From positions 20,449-84,448 of the forward strand of contig LVBL01000041.1 of assembly GCA_001604405.1 (NCBI GenBank): a DNA stretch of 64,000 bases, in the 5' to 3' direction. Shown here one piece after another: positions 1-9,005 of the stretch (the stretch's first letter is position 1; the number at the start of each line of letters is the position of its first letter). The notes beneath the pieces were generated by a model. That model saw only the letters and a list, made by a program, of their open reading frames with translations. It had not been told where the DNA came from and did no database searches. The translations under genes and the position numbers were made by a program. Source of the DNA: Spirochaetales bacterium Spiro_10 (GTDB lineage: Bacteria; Spirochaetota; Spirochaetia; Treponematales; Treponemataceae).

Positions 1-2
1 CA

Positions 3-473
3 ATCAATCCGGCCCTGCACTATTCAATTACCCCGCCCGACGCGACCTACGCCTTTCGCGTGCCGGCGAGCATGGAGGAACAGGTACGCGCGGTCCTTGA
101 GGATCCCGAAAAGATGCTCCTGGACTACTACCTGTACGCGGTCAAGTCGGGAGACACCCTGTACGCGCTCGCCCTCCATTACGGGATTTCGGTCGACATG
201 ATACTGCAATACAACCCCGGCGTCCGCCCTAACACACTCAAAATCGGCCGCAAACTCGTCATCCCGGCCATCAAAAAGGTGGCGGCGTACGCGGGAAAAA
301 AGGATCGGGACGACCTCGATTTTTCCGGGGTCTATCTCGTCAAGAAGGGAGACACCCTCTGGTCGATCGCGCTTGCGTACAACATCCAGGTGGAAACCCT
401 GGCCGAACGAAACAATCTTGCGGTTAATTCGGTCCTTTCGTTGGGAAAACAGCTCCGCGTGCCGATACTGTAA
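3..473 (+). CDS. Lytic murein transglycosylase (MltD-like), C-terminal part with two LysM domains; 5' truncated
   Basis: The reading frame is open to the left edge, so only the last 156 residues are visible. The first visible stretch, beginning INPALHYSITPP, resembles the linker that follows the SLT domain in MltD-type enzymes. Two LysM peptidoglycan-binding repeats follow, at about residues 43-88 and 111-156 of the visible part, each with the KxGDTL(Y/W)xxA signature. LysM repeats hold the enzyme on the sacculus in the periplasm. The catalytic domain lies outside the window, so MltD is inferred from domain order. The next gene starts 3 bases after the stop, suggesting co-transcription. Confidence 0.8.
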   Translation: MNPALHYSITPPDATYAFRVPASMEEQVRAVLEDPEKMLLDYYLYAVKSGDTLYALALHYGISVDMILQYNPGVRPNTLKIGRKLVIPAIKKVAAYAGKKDRDDLDFSGVYLVKKGDTLWSIALAYNIQVETLAERNNLAVNSVLSLGKQLRVPIL

Positions 474-476
474 TAC

Positions 477-1817
477 ATGAGGTACGTTCCGATTTCCACA
501 CGGGTCCTTACCCTGCTTATATGCGCGGCGTTCGCGACCGCGCCCTTTTTCCCCGAGGAACGGTCCGTTCAGGCGGTTTCCAGCACGGACTGGAACCGGG
601 GAACCGTGCATTCCGTCGTCACCCTCGACGCGGTCAGGGAGGGCATCGGCCTTCCGGCGGGCAGAAGCTCCGCCCTCCAGATCCTGGAGATGGAAACGCC
701 GGCCCGCCTCAAGGACACGCTGTTCTCGATCCCCGTCGATTCAACCAACCGACTTGGGCACTACGTGGATCGCGGAGAGGTCTCGCTTGCCGAGATCAAC
801 GGCATTATAGAGAACGGGACTTGGACCCCGCCCTGGATGTCGCAGGATCTCGCAGGCGTATCGATGACCGTAACCCTCGAGCTCTCCCGTTTCGGCTCGA
901 TTTTTGTCAGGCATAAAAGCCCGTGGAAACCGCGGGCGCCGCTCGACGCCGTTCCGACCAGACCGTATACGGGTATCGTCATCGACGCACGCGGAAGCCT
1001 TCCCGTTCACGGTGAATACGTAGAAGCCCGCGCGGCCCCGTGCCTGTTCCCGCGCGTCTGGAGCGAGGACATGGACGTGCTGTACGAGCGTAACATGGTC
1101 GAGCCGGGGATTGCGCGCGGGCGCGGGATCGTCGTGTACGCGTCCCGTCCCGAGGATCCGGCCGTCACGAAGGCGGTCGGTACCGACCCGGCCAGGATCA
1201 CCGCACGTCGGCTCTATGGCATCAACCGGACCGATCCGCTCATATCCCGGCATGACTTCCTGAGGATCATGTCCAGCCCCGAAAACAGGGCCTTGTTTTC
1301 CGCGGGCAAGGTCGCCATCCTCTGCGATGCCGACCGGCTTACGGGAATCCCCCTCGGGCCGGTGAAGGACGATGAGTATTATTTTACCTTTAACCGGATT
1401 GCACGGGCGCTTCAGGCTCAGCCGGTGGCGAAAATGGACTTTTCCGACGCCTGGGAAGGGCAGAAGATGACCATCTACGACATCAAATTCATCGCGGACA
1501 GCGCAAGGATACTCCCCGAGGAGCGAAGCCGGCTTGACAGCATCGCCAACGCCCTCAAGCAGGCCTCGGACGGCGCGACGTTTATCGTCGAGGGTCACAC
1601 CGCAAACGTCGGTAAACCCGATGGCGAGCGAGCCCTTTCCATGGAACGCGCCGCGCTGATCGCGGCGGAGCTTTCCGCGCGGGGTATAGACGCCCGGCGC
1701 TTCACCTCCACGGGATACGGCGGCACGAGGCCCGTATCGACGAACGATACGGACGAAGGCCGCGCGAGAAACCGGCGGGTCGAGATAACGATACGGCTCG
1801 GACAGCAGGACCAATGA
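477..1817 (+). CDS. OmpA-family peptidoglycan-associated outer-membrane protein
   Basis: This 446-residue protein starts with a basic, hydrophobic signal peptide of about 33 residues. From about residue 330 to 440 it carries an OmpA C-terminal domain, recognisable from VEGHTANVG, the two conserved arginines in a GRARNRRVEI motif, and the SxxRA helix. Such domains bind diaminopimelate in peptidoglycan and tie the outer membrane to the wall. The middle (about 35-320) is not a recognisable beta-barrel and is of unknown function. The ATG lies 3 bases downstream of the LysM gene stop, so the two form a cell-envelope pair. Confidence 0.85.
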   Translation: MRYVPISTRVLTLLICAAFATAPFFPEERSVQAVSSTDWNRGTVHSVVTLDAVREGIGLPAGRSSALQILEMETPARLKDTLFSIPVDSTNRLGHYVDRGEVSLAEINGIIENGTWTPPWMSQDLAGVSMTVTLELSRFGSIFVRHKSPWKPRAPLDAVPTRPYTGIVIDARGSLPVHGEYVEARAAPCLFPRVWSEDMDVLYERNMVEPGIARGRGIVVYASRPEDPAVTKAVGTDPARITARRLYGINRTDPLISRHDFLRIMSSPENRALFSAGKVAILCDADRLTGIPLGPVKDDEYYFTFNRIARALQAQPVAKMDFSDAWEGQKMTIYDIKFIADSARILPEERSRLDSIANALKQASDGATFIVEGHTANVGKPDGERALSMERAALIAAELSARGIDARRFTSTGYGGTRPVSTNDTDEGRARNRRVEITIRLGQQDQ

Positions 1818-1884
1818 GCCGGGCAACGTTGACGGCACGTATCTTGCGTGGTAGTATGATATCAGTAAAAAAGGGGGAATCCGC

Positions 1885-2226
1885 ATGTCCACGAATCTGA
1901 CGCGGAGGCACACCGGTGAAACGGAGCTTCAAGAGGAAATCCTGTCCGAAGAGGGCTTTGACGCCGGAAAGATTTACTGCGCCAACTGCATCCATTGCAA
2001 GCTCGTTTCCGCGCCCGCGGACCATACCGGGCAGTTCTACCTGCGCGTACGCTGCGCCGCCGGAAAATGGAAGAAGAAACTGGGAGGGGAAAAACAGTAC
2101 AAGTACTTCACTGTTACCCGACGCAGTATCGATTGTTGTGATGCATACGAGCCCATGGGCGACGCCGACGAGTTTATCAGCGATCTGAGGCGAAATCTCC
2201 CCATCAGGGACGAAATCTACGAGTAA
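1885..2226 (+). CDS. Conserved hypothetical cysteine-rich protein
   Basis: A 113-residue soluble protein of unknown function. The ATG is preceded by an AAGGGGGAAT ribosome-binding site, and codon use matches its neighbours. Cysteines are arranged as CANCIHC near residues 32-38, then a single Cys and a CC pair near residue 83, a pattern that could bind zinc or an Fe-S centre. There is no signal peptide or membrane helix. It is followed 16 bases later by a lipoprotein gene and probably shares its transcript. I recognise no named family. Confidence 0.65.
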   Translation: MSTNLTRRHTGETELQEEILSEEGFDAGKIYCANCIHCKLVSAPADHTGQFYLRVRCAAGKWKKKLGGEKQYKYFTVTRRSIDCCDAYEPMGDADEFISDLRRNLPIRDEIYE

Positions 2227-2242
2227 AGGAAACGCCATTCTA

Positions 2243-2662
2243 ATGAACCGGAATACCGCCATGGCATCGCTTGCGGCGATGCTTCTGCTAGCCGTGACGG
2301 GCTGTTCGTCCGTACCTGATCCCGCAACCATTCCCCTTGACACCTCAGCGGCCGAATTGAGCCAAAAGGGCCAAGCCGCCTTCGACGAGAGCAATTACAA
2401 GGCCTCAGAGGTCTATTACCAGCTCATTATCGACCGCTTTTCCGATTCCCCCGCGCTTGTCGTGGCGGCGGAATTCGAGATCGCCCATCTGCGCGTGAAG
2501 CGGAAGGACTGGGACGACGCGAAAGAGCGGCTTGACGCCATCATCGCGCGGTATGAGACCGCGGGCGGCGCGGGTTTGCCCCCCGAGTACCTCGTGCTTG
2601 CCAGGAACGACTTGAAAAAGATTCCCGTCAACCACGGCGGCCCCGCTCCCGTGGAGAAATAA
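2243..2662 (+). CDS. TPR-like lipoprotein
   Basis: This 139-residue protein has a lipoprotein signal peptide ending in AVTGC, so Cys21 would be the lipidated residue. The mature part reads as two tetratricopeptide-like helical pairs (about residues 36-115, with the QAAFDESNYKASEVYYQLI-type repeat), as in BamD/YbgF-like envelope proteins. It is shorter than BamD (about 240 residues), so a BamD assignment is not justified. The gene ends exactly at a strong bidirectional terminator. Confidence 0.7.
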   Translation: MNRNTAMASLAAMLLLAVTGCSSVPDPATIPLDTSAAELSQKGQAAFDESNYKASEVYYQLIIDRFSDSPALVVAAEFEIAHLRVKRKDWDDAKERLDAIIARYETAGGAGLPPEYLVLARNDLKKIPVNHGGPAPVEK

Positions 2663-2696
2663 AAAAAAAGAACCGGTTCGCCGGTTCTTTTTTTTT
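2661..2696. terminator. Bidirectional rho-independent terminator
   Basis: Perfect inverted repeat with arms AAGAACCGG and CCGGTTCTT around a TTCG loop, flanked by an A-run on the left and a T-run on the right, so it can terminate transcription on both strands. It lies between the convergent TPR lipoprotein and vWA genes. Confidence 0.93.
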
Positions 2697-2721
2697 ATCG
2701 CGGTCTCTTGTCCCGCTTCCC

Positions 2722-3852
2722 CTAGAGCGTCTCCCCGTGCGGGAGGATTATCACGTTCAGTTCGACTCCCTTGCTTGCCGCGGCCGCCTCGACCGATTCC
2801 CTCGTGATTTTACCGCGCGGTTTGGGATGCGGCGGAGCGTCCCCGATGAGGATGACCTTTCGGTCCCAGAGCGGCATCCAGGGCAGGGAAAGGGCCCCGT
2901 TGAGCCCCTCGTACACCGCCTCGGGTATGTCGCGCCCGCCCTGAACCCGGAAGGACCAGAGGGCCTTGCGAAAGGCCGCAAGGTCGCGGGTGAAGGAGAC
3001 GGCCTGCTTGACGAGGAAATCCTCGTGATAATCCTTGTAGAGGACGAGGGCGACGCGCCAGTCCGGATAGCCGGCCAGAGCCTCCTCCAGTGCCGGCACA
3101 AGGTCCTCCCGCACGGTACCGATGTCGTCCTTCATGCTCTCCGTCGCGTCGATGACGAATACGAGGTCAAGGCCCTTCACGCCGCCCGATTCGAGGAGCG
3201 AACGTATCGTCGGGACTATCTCGCCGGGTCCCTTCGCGTACAGGGTCTTCCCGCGGTTTTTTTCCGCCAAATTGCCGAAGCTGTCTACGGTATCCTTCAT
3301 GAAGATCTCGGGAGGAGGCGGTTCGGTGCGGCGTACCGCTACCTGCGTCACCCGTATCTTGAAGGGATTGTCCACGAAGGGCCCCGAGTAATCGGCGTAT
3401 TCGCGGGCGAACGCCCGGATGTTGACGAAGGTTCCGTCGAGGATCTGTACCTCCCCGTGACGGGACCAGTCATAGCCGTAGGCGATCACGTACGGAATCC
3501 AGATATGAAAGGCCTCTCCGACGGGCGTATCGCGTTCGGTCGTCGAGTCTATGAGACTCCAGATGTTCTTTTCGGCGGGGATGAAGGCGCCCTCGAGGAT
3601 ACGCCGCTCGTCCCCGTTGATTGGGTTATACGCAAGCGCCCGGTAGGCGTAATTCGGCTCCTTCATCGCGGGGTCTTTGGTGGTTTCCGTCAGAAGGATC
3701 GAGCCGATATCCGGCTTTTTGCGGACATAGAGATGGTACCCGCCCTCGGGACTCTGAATTATACGCACGTCATCGGGGCCGATCGTCAGGTCGGCGCAGT
3801 AAAGCGGCGACAGGAGCAGGACGAGCGCCGCGAGGACCATTCCGTTCTTCAT
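2722..3852 (-). CDS. von Willebrand factor A domain protein, exported
   Basis: A 376-residue protein with an N-terminal signal peptide (cleavage near residue 20, SPLYCA-D). Residues about 228-372 form a vWA domain. The metal-ion-dependent adhesion site is visible as D235-x-T-x-S (DATES), with the later GDAPPH loop. Such domains bind protein partners through a divalent cation, here in the periplasm or on the surface. The N-terminal 200 residues are unrecognised. It is transcribed alone, divergent from trpS, with about 140 bases between the two starts. Confidence 0.75.
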   Translation of the reverse strand: MKNGMVLAALVLLLSPLYCADLTIGPDDVRIIQSPEGGYHLYVRKKPDIGSILLTETTKDPAMKEPNYAYRALAYNPINGDERRILEGAFIPAEKNIWSLIDSTTERDTPVGEAFHIWIPYVIAYGYDWSRHGEVQILDGTFVNIRAFAREYADYSGPFVDNPFKIRVTQVAVRRTEPPPPEIFMKDTVDSFGNLAEKNRGKTLYAKGPGEIVPTIRSLLESGGVKGLDLVFVIDATESMKDDIGTVREDLVPALEEALAGYPDWRVALVLYKDYHEDFLVKQAVSFTRDLAAFRKALWSFRVQGGRDIPEAVYEGLNGALSLPWMPLWDRKVILIGDAPPHPKPRGKITRESVEAAAASKGVELNVIILPHGETL

Positions 3853-3995
3853 GTATAGAGTATCGGCCAGATGGCCCCGTCGATGAGGGAATCTCTCCCC
3901 GCCGGAAGGCCCCGACGGAACGGGGCGCGCAACGGGACCCGGATCGCGGCGATGCCTTGATTCCCCTCGTACATCGGTGCTATTGTTCCGTTACT

Positions 3996-5063
3996 ATGGA
4001 CAATAACGGAAAGAAACGCATACTGACCGGCGATCGTCCCACCGGCCGACTGCACCTCGGACATTACGTCGGTTCCATCGCGAACCGCGTCAGGCTTCAG
4101 GACGAATACGAGTGCTTCTTCATCATCGCCGACCTTCACACGCTTACGACGAAACCGGAGAAGGAACACATAGAGGAACTCGCCGACAACGTCAGGCAGA
4201 TGGTGCTCGACTACCTCGCCTGCGGGATCGACCCCAACAAGTCGACGATCTACCTCCAGTCGGCGGTACCCGAAGTCACCGAGCTCAACCTCTTTTTCAT
4301 GGATCTCGTGACCGTGCCGCGGATGAACCGCATTCCCTCCCTCAAGGACATGGCGAAAAACGCGAACCTGTCGGAGATGCCCCTCGGACTCCTCGGGTAT
4401 CCGGTCCTCCAGGCCGCCGACATCCTCATGCCGAGAAGCCATCTCGTGCCGGTCGGCAAGGATAACGAAAGCCACGTCGAACTCACCCGCGAGATAGCCA
4501 AACGGTTCAATTTCATGTACGGGGAGACCTTCCCGGTTCCGGACGTCATGGTCTCCGATTTCGGGTCCCTCGTCGGCACGGACGGCCAGGCCAAGATGAG
4601 CAAGAGTCTCAACAACGCCATCTTCCTCTCGGACGACGAGAAGAGCGTCATCAAGAAGGTGAACGGGATGTACACGGACCCCAACCGGACGAGCGCGGAC
4701 GTTCCCGGCACGGTGGAGGGAAACCCGGTATTCATCTACCACGAGGCCTTTAACCCGAACAAGGCCGAGATCGAGGACCTGAAAACGCGGTATCGCGCGG
4801 GCAAGGTCGGCGACGTCGAGGTAAAGCAGAAACTCAGCCTCGCGCTCAACGCCTTTCTCGACCCGATACGGGAACGGAGAGCCCACTTCGAGGCGCAGTC
4901 GGGACTCGTCGACGAGATTATCTACGAGGGAACCCTGAGGATGCGCGAGGAAGCCCGTGCGACGCTCTCCCTGGCGAAAAAAGCCATGGGGCTTTCGTCC
5001 GTGTGGAACCGCATCAGCCGCAAGGCGGAAGACGCGCGCAAGAAGCGGGAAAAGGGGGAATAA
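3996..5063 (+). CDS. trpS: Tryptophanyl-tRNA synthetase
   Basis: A 355-residue class I aminoacyl-tRNA synthetase charging tRNA-Trp. The HIGH-type motif is seen as HLGH near residue 22 and the KMSKS motif as AKMSKSL near residue 200, both at the expected spacing for a bacterial TrpRS (about 330-350 residues). I chose the ATG at 3996 because the protein then begins [17 protein letters not shown], the usual start of the family. The frame stays open upstream, but that extension opposes the vWA gene and looks unnatural. No clear Shine-Dalgarno is visible before it. aroC follows with no gap. Confidence 0.96.
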   Translation: MDNNGKKRILTGDRPTGRLHLGHYVGSIANRVRLQDEYECFFIIADLHTLTTKPEKEHIEELADNVRQMVLDYLACGIDPNKSTIYLQSAVPEVTELNLFFMDLVTVPRMNRIPSLKDMAKNANLSEMPLGLLGYPVLQAADILMPRSHLVPVGKDNESHVELTREIAKRFNFMYGETFPVPDVMVSDFGSLVGTDGQAKMSKSLNNAIFLSDDEKSVIKKVNGMYTDPNRTSADVPGTVEGNPVFIYHEAFNPNKAEIEDLKTRYRAGKVGDVEVKQKLSLALNAFLDPIRERRAHFEAQSGLVDEIIYEGTLRMREEARATLSLAKKAMGLSSVWNRISRKAEDARKKREKGE

Positions 5064-6191
5064 GTGGCGGGAAACACCTTCGGGACGCTCTTCAGGATCA
5101 CTACCTTCGGCGAGAGCCACGGCGTCGCGCTCGGCGTGACCGTGGACGGCTGCCCGGCAGGAATACCGCTCGAGGCGGCCGACATCCAGCGGGAACTTGA
5201 CCGCCGCCGCCCCGGCGCGCACGCGTACGATTCGGACGGAACCCCGCGCGACCCCAAACTCAATCCGGCCATGACAAGCCGCAAGGAGGACGACACCTGC
5301 GAGATACTCTCCGGCGTCTTCAGGGGCACAACGACGGGCACGCCCATCGCCATCGTCGTCCGGAACACGAACCAGAAATCGGAGGATTACGGGGACATCG
5401 TGCGCAAGTTCCGCCCCGGTCACGCGGACTATCCCTTCTTCATGAAATACGGCATCCGGGACTACCGCGGGGGCGGACGCTCTTCGGGCCGAGAGACGAT
5501 CGGCAGGGTCGCCGCCGGCGCCATCGCGAAGAAGTTCCTCGCGACGCAGGGAATCGCCGTGCGGGGATGGACGTCCGAGGCGTGCGGAATCGAGTGCGCC
5601 TCGTTCGACGAGGCCGAGATCGAGCGGAATCCCATGCGCGCGTGCGACCCGGTCGCCGCGAAAAAGATGCTCGACCGCATTATAGAGCTCAAGCGCGACG
5701 GCGACAGCGCCGGGGGCATCATTTCCTGCCGCGTCACATCGGAGACGGGAGCCCTACCCGCCGGACTCGGCGAGCCGGTATTCGAGAAACTCGACGCCGC
5801 GCTCGCGGGGGCCATCCTGTCGGTCGGGGCCATCAAGGGAATCGAGTTCGGCGCGGGTTTCGCGGTCGCGCGCTCGACGGGCAAGTCGAACAACGACCCG
5901 ATCAGGCGCAACCCCGAAACCGGGCGCGCCATGTTCGTGACGAACAACGCGGGCGGCATACAGGGAGGACTTTCCACCGGCGCCGAGATTTTCTTTCGCG
6001 CCGCGGTCAAGCCGGTATCCTCCATCAGCATCGCGCAAAAAACCGTAGACATGGACGGGAAGGACTGCGACATCGAGGTGCACGGCCGGCACGACGTCTG
6101 CCTGTGCCCGAGGATAGTCCCGGTACTCGAGTCGATGACCGCCCTCGTGCTAACCGACATGATCCTCAGGCAACGGGCGGTACGCCAGTAG
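5064..6191 (+). CDS. aroC: Chorismate synthase
   Basis: A 375-residue enzyme converting 5-enolpyruvylshikimate-3-phosphate to chorismate, the last shared step of aromatic amino-acid synthesis, with reduced FMN as cofactor. The N-terminal signature FGESHG is present (residues about 14-19), as are the RGGGRSSGRET and NNAGGIQGG blocks of the family. Translation starts at a GTG immediately after the trpS stop codon, so the two genes are almost certainly one transcript, linking tryptophan use with its precursor pathway. Confidence 0.97.
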   Translation: MAGNTFGTLFRITTFGESHGVALGVTVDGCPAGIPLEAADIQRELDRRRPGAHAYDSDGTPRDPKLNPAMTSRKEDDTCEILSGVFRGTTTGTPIAIVVRNTNQKSEDYGDIVRKFRPGHADYPFFMKYGIRDYRGGGRSSGRETIGRVAAGAIAKKFLATQGIAVRGWTSEACGIECASFDEAEIERNPMRACDPVAAKKMLDRIIELKRDGDSAGGIISCRVTSETGALPAGLGEPVFEKLDAALAGAILSVGAIKGIEFGAGFAVARSTGKSNNDPIRRNPETGRAMFVTNNAGGIQGGLSTGAEIFFRAAVKPVSSISIAQKTVDMDGKDCDIEVHGRHDVCLCPRIVPVLESMTALVLTDMILRQRAVRQ

Positions 6192-6223
6192 CGCCCCGGC
6201 AAAAACCGTGGTATCCTGTCGTC

Positions 6224-6583
6224 ATGACAATCACCGACGTGAAGGCGGCCCTCGAGGCGGAAGCCGTCGCGGACACCTGGCGCGACGGCGTCGAGATCGT
6301 GTCCGCGTGCGGCGCCGATCTCATGAGCGACGTCATGGCCTTCGTGAAAGACCAGGTACTGCTCATGACCGGACTCATCAACGCGCAGGTCATACGTACC
6401 GCCATACTCATGGACATCCAGGCAATCTGCTTTGTGCGCGGGAAGGCGCCGAATCAGGAGATGATCGACATGGCCCGCGACAACGGCATAGTCCTGCTCA
6501 CGTCGCGGCTCCCCCTCTTTCTCGCGTGCGGCAAGCTCTACGAAGCCGGCGTGCGGCAGGGCGGAGTCAGGGCGATAGACTGA
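6224..6583 (+). CDS. DRTGG-domain protein of a redox-sensing hydrogenase-like cluster
   Basis: A 119-residue protein matching the DRTGG-domain family (named after a motif in CBS-associated and HPr-kinase-linked proteins). The conserved ending is like LLTSRLPLFLACGKLYEAG. No catalytic residues are known for the domain, which probably binds a ligand. I chose the ATG at 6224; the same frame is open further upstream only as a shadow of aroC. It is followed by an HATPase gene and an [FeFe]-hydrogenase-like gene, an arrangement I know from sensory hydrogenase loci of fermentative anaerobes. Confidence 0.75.
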   Translation: MTITDVKAALEAEAVADTWRDGVEIVSACGADLMSDVMAFVKDQVLLMTGLINAQVIRTAILMDIQAICFVRGKAPNQEMIDMARDNGIVLLTSRLPLFLACGKLYEAGVRQGGVRAID

Positions 6584-6595
6584 CGCGGGGCCGGG

Positions 6596-7030
6596 ATGAG
6601 ATACCACTATGACGTGCCGGGCGACGATTTTTCGCGCGCGGGGCACGCCTCATCCGAGATAAAGAAAACGCTCCAGCGACTCGGCGTTCCAGCGGACGTC
6701 ATCAAACGCACGGCCGTGGCGATGTACGAGGCCGAGATCAACATGGTCGTGCACGCCGGCGGCGGGAAGGCGGACGTCACGATAGAAAACCACGCCATCA
6801 CCATCGTCATGAGCGACACGGGACCCGGGATCGAGAACCTCGATCTCGCCATGCAGGACGGCTATTCGACCGCGCCGGAGCTCGTCCGCGAACTCGGCTT
6901 CGGGGCGGGGATGGGATTGCCGAACATGAGGCGGAACTCCGACGAACTTTCCATTCGCACCGCGCCCGGCGAGGGAACGACCGTGACGATGGTCATTCGC
7001 ATACCCGAAGCGCGCGGGGCCGCGGAATGA
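6596..7030 (+). CDS. Anti-sigma-factor-type HATPase (serine/threonine kinase-like)
   Basis: A 144-residue GHKL-fold protein. The N-box glutamate/asparagine stretch (MYEAEINMVVHAGG), the G1 box (MSDTGPGIENLD) and the G2 region (GAGMGLPNMRR) are readable, as in RsbW/SpoIIAB-like ATP-binding regulators. Such proteins bind or phosphorylate a partner. Here the partner may be the DRTGG protein or the H-cluster protein, which is inference from context. Its stop overlaps the start of the next gene (ATGA), indicating translational coupling. Confidence 0.85.
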   Translation: MRYHYDVPGDDFSRAGHASSEIKKTLQRLGVPADVIKRTAVAMYEAEINMVVHAGGGKADVTIENHAITIVMSDTGPGIENLDLAMQDGYSTAPELVRELGFGAGMGLPNMRRNSDELSIRTAPGEGTTVTMVIRIPEARGAAE

Positions 7031-8364
7031 CCCGCTACCATTCGGTCATCCTTGACGAGGAGGCCTGCAAGGGTTGCACCGTCTGCGTGACGACCTGCCC
7101 GGTCGAGGCGATCCGCGTGCTCGAGGGCAAGGCCCGCATCAGGGCCGAGCGGTGCATCGACTGCGGAATCTGCATACGCCGCTGCCCGCATCACGCAAAA
7201 AAGGCGCTCAGCGCGGACCTTGTTTCCGCGCTCGGTCCGGGCGCCGGGGAAGCGGCGGACGATGCCGGACGGCCGCCCTTCCGCGTCGTTCTTCCCGCGC
7301 CCTCGCTGTACGGCCAGTTTCCCGAGCGGTTTTCCGTCGCCGACATTCACGCGGCCCTTCTCGAGCTCGGCTTCGACGCGGTATTCCCCGTGGCGGCATC
7401 CACGCCGGCCATCGCCCGGGCGACGGCGTCGTTCTTCGACAAGGTCCGCCATCCCGATCTCCCCCGCCCGCTCGTCTCGTCGAGTTGCCCGACCATCATC
7501 AAGCTCATCCAGATCCGCTTTCCTTCGCTTGTGGCGAACGTAGTCCCGGTCATCGCCCCCATGGAACTCTCCGGCAGACTCGCGCGCGAGGTCTTCGCAC
7601 CTGAGGCGGGAGCGAGGTCCGTTCACTGCACCTTCATATCCCCGTGTCCCGGAAAGATAACCGAGTCGGTCGCCCCGATCGGCGGGGGCGAGTCCTCCGT
7701 CGATTGCGTCGTCGCCATGAAGGACGTGCACCTGCCCCTCCTGCAAATCCTGACGAAGGGAGTCGCATGCAGATCATCCGTGTCCGTATCCGTCTCTTCT
7801 CCCGCCGAGATCGCCTGGGGGCGTGCGGGCGGCGAGGCCGAGGCCACGGCACACGGGGAGAAGGGCGCGTGGATCGCGGTTGACGGCATGGATCAGTGCA
7901 TCCGCATCCTCGAAGACGCCGAGAACGGTCGGCTCTCCGACATCTCGTTCCTCGAGCTCATGGCGTGCACGGACGGTTGCGTCGGCGGTGCCCTCACCGC
8001 GGCGAATCCGTCCATGGCCCGCCACGTCCTCCGCAAGCGCGAGGAGGCCCTCAAGCCGGGTGGCGACACGCTTTCCGGGGACCGGATCGAGGAATCAGTC
8101 CTCGAGAGTTTCAGGAAGGAACCGTATCCCTCGCGCTCCGCCCTGCTCCTTGATCCCGACTACGCGAAGGCGCTTTCGATGATGGAGGAGATGGAACGCA
8201 TCGTCGAACGCCTTCCCGGACTCGATTGCGGCTGTTGCGGCGCGCCGAATTGCCACGCGCTCGCGGAGGACATCGTCCGCGGAACCGCGGAGCTCACCGA
8301 TTGCGTCATCATCCTGAAGGAACAGTACCGGGAACTCCTGGACCAGGAGTACGGAGGGACATGA
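7027..8364 (+). CDS. [FeFe]-hydrogenase-like sensory protein (2x[4Fe-4S], H-domain, C-terminal [4Fe-4S])
   Basis: A 445-residue cytoplasmic iron-sulfur protein. Two [4Fe-4S] ferredoxin motifs lie at residues 14-24 and 43-53. An H-cluster-type domain follows with its loops recognisable: SSSCP (151-155), SPCPGK (205-210) and MACTDGC (312-318). All four cluster-ligand cysteines (154, 207, 314, 318) are kept. The proton-relay cysteine of TSCCP is Ser153, as expected for a sensory rather than a fast-turnover enzyme. Residues 401-426 form a C-x2-C-x4-C-x16-C cluster domain. No PAS domain is present. Role in sensing H2 or redox state is inferred from family knowledge of HydS-like proteins and from the HATPase neighbour. 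Confidence 0.8.
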   Translation: MTRYHSVILDEEACKGCTVCVTTCPVEAIRVLEGKARIRAERCIDCGICIRRCPHHAKKALSADLVSALGPGAGEAADDAGRPPFRVVLPAPSLYGQFPERFSVADIHAALLELGFDAVFPVAASTPAIARATASFFDKVRHPDLPRPLVSSSCPTIIKLIQIRFPSLVANVVPVIAPMELSGRLAREVFAPEAGARSVHCTFISPCPGKITESVAPIGGGESSVDCVVAMKDVHLPLLQILTKGVACRSSVSVSVSSPAEIAWGRAGGEAEATAHGEKGAWIAVDGMDQCIRILEDAENGRLSDISFLELMACTDGCVGGALTAANPSMARHVLRKREEALKPGGDTLSGDRIEESVLESFRKEPYPSRSALLLDPDYAKALSMMEEMERIVERLPGLDCGCCGAPNCHALAEDIVRGTAELTDCVIILKEQYRELLDQEYGGT

Positions 8365-8990
8365 GCCGGGAGAAGGACGAACTTCGGAAACGGCTTCGGG
8401 ACGGTTGTGTTGCGGGAGATTTTGTATACCTACCGGTAGGTATACAAAACGACTGCCAGAGCCCAGGCGACAAACCGCGGATCCAACCCGACATCCTCGC
8501 GACGCTCGCGGCAGCCTCGACCGTGTTCGGCTACCTTGCCATCCCCCCCGAGCCCGAGGTTTTGCCGCTCATGAAGGCCGCCCTTGCAGCCGGCGCGAAG
8601 GTCCTTGTCCCCCGGGTCGTCGGAAATGACCTCGAGTTCGCCCCTCTCGCCTCGACCGCTGGCCCGTTTTCCACGGGACCGTACGGTATCCGCGAGCCGC
8701 TCCCGGGCGTCCGTACCGCGTGGCCGGGCCGCTCACTGGAGACACCCGCCGTCATCCTCGTTCCCGCTCTCGCCTTCTCGAAGGACGGCGCGCGCCTCGG
8801 GCGGGGCAAGGGGTACTACGACCGTTTTCTCGCCTCGCTGCTGAAGGAAGCCGGTTCGCGGAGGAACGGGATCACGATAGTCGGTATCTGCAGGCCCGAG
8901 CGCGTGCTCGAACACGTCCCGACCGAGCCGCATGACATCCCGGTCGATTGCCTGTGGACGGAAAAGGACGGTATATTTACGGTATACTGA
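8361..8990 (+). CDS. 5-formyltetrahydrofolate cyclo-ligase
   Basis: A 209-residue enzyme converting 5-formyl-THF to 5,10-methenyl-THF with ATP (ygfA/MTHFS family). The N-terminal KDELRKRLR helix, the GPYGIREP substrate loop and the ARLGRGKGYYDRFL nucleotide loop are typical. The region between residues 18 and 35 is not like the family and coincides with a perfect 30-bp DNA palindrome at 8420-8449, encoding FVYLPVGIQ. The ATG overlaps the stop of the upstream gene (ATGA). One-carbon folate metabolism fits an anaerobe. Confidence 0.92.
   Translation: MSREKDELRKRLRDGCVAGDFVYLPVGIQNDCQSPGDKPRIQPDILATLAAASTVFGYLAIPPEPEVLPLMKAALAAGAKVLVPRVVGNDLEFAPLASTAGPFSTGPYGIREPLPGVRTAWPGRSLETPAVILVPALAFSKDGARLGRGKGYYDRFLASLLKEAGSRRNGITIVGICRPERVLEHVPTEPHDIPVDCLWTEKDGIFTVY
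8420..8449. repeat. Perfect 30-bp palindrome inside a coding sequence
   Basis: The left arm TTTTGTATACCTACC (8420-8434) is followed directly by its exact reverse complement GGTAGGTATACAAAA (8435-8449), with no spacer. It lies in frame within the cyclo-ligase gene. Its ends are AT-rich, unlike the flanking coding DNA. It could be a regulator-binding operator, a hairpin in the mRNA, or a small inserted palindromic element. I saw no second copy in the window. Confidence 0.95.
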
Positions 8991-9005
8991 ATGTGGAGGA
9001 AACCC

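Noticed and set aside
741..1913. 390-codon open frame opposite the OmpA-family gene
   Set aside because: No domain; the plus strand has the signal peptide and OmpA motif.
3981..4009. Inverted repeats TATTGT/ACAATA and CCGTTA/TAACGG around the trpS start
   Set aside because: The two short repeats compete with each other, and no T-box or leader peptide structure is present, so regulation is not supported.
3849..5423. 524-codon open frame opposite trpS and aroC
   Set aside because: It is antisense to two conserved enzymes, has no family pattern and is rich in Arg, Val and Asp as in shadow frames.
8420..8449. Considered a rho-independent terminator
   Set aside because: There is no T-run after the stem, no loop, and it lies inside a conserved gene.
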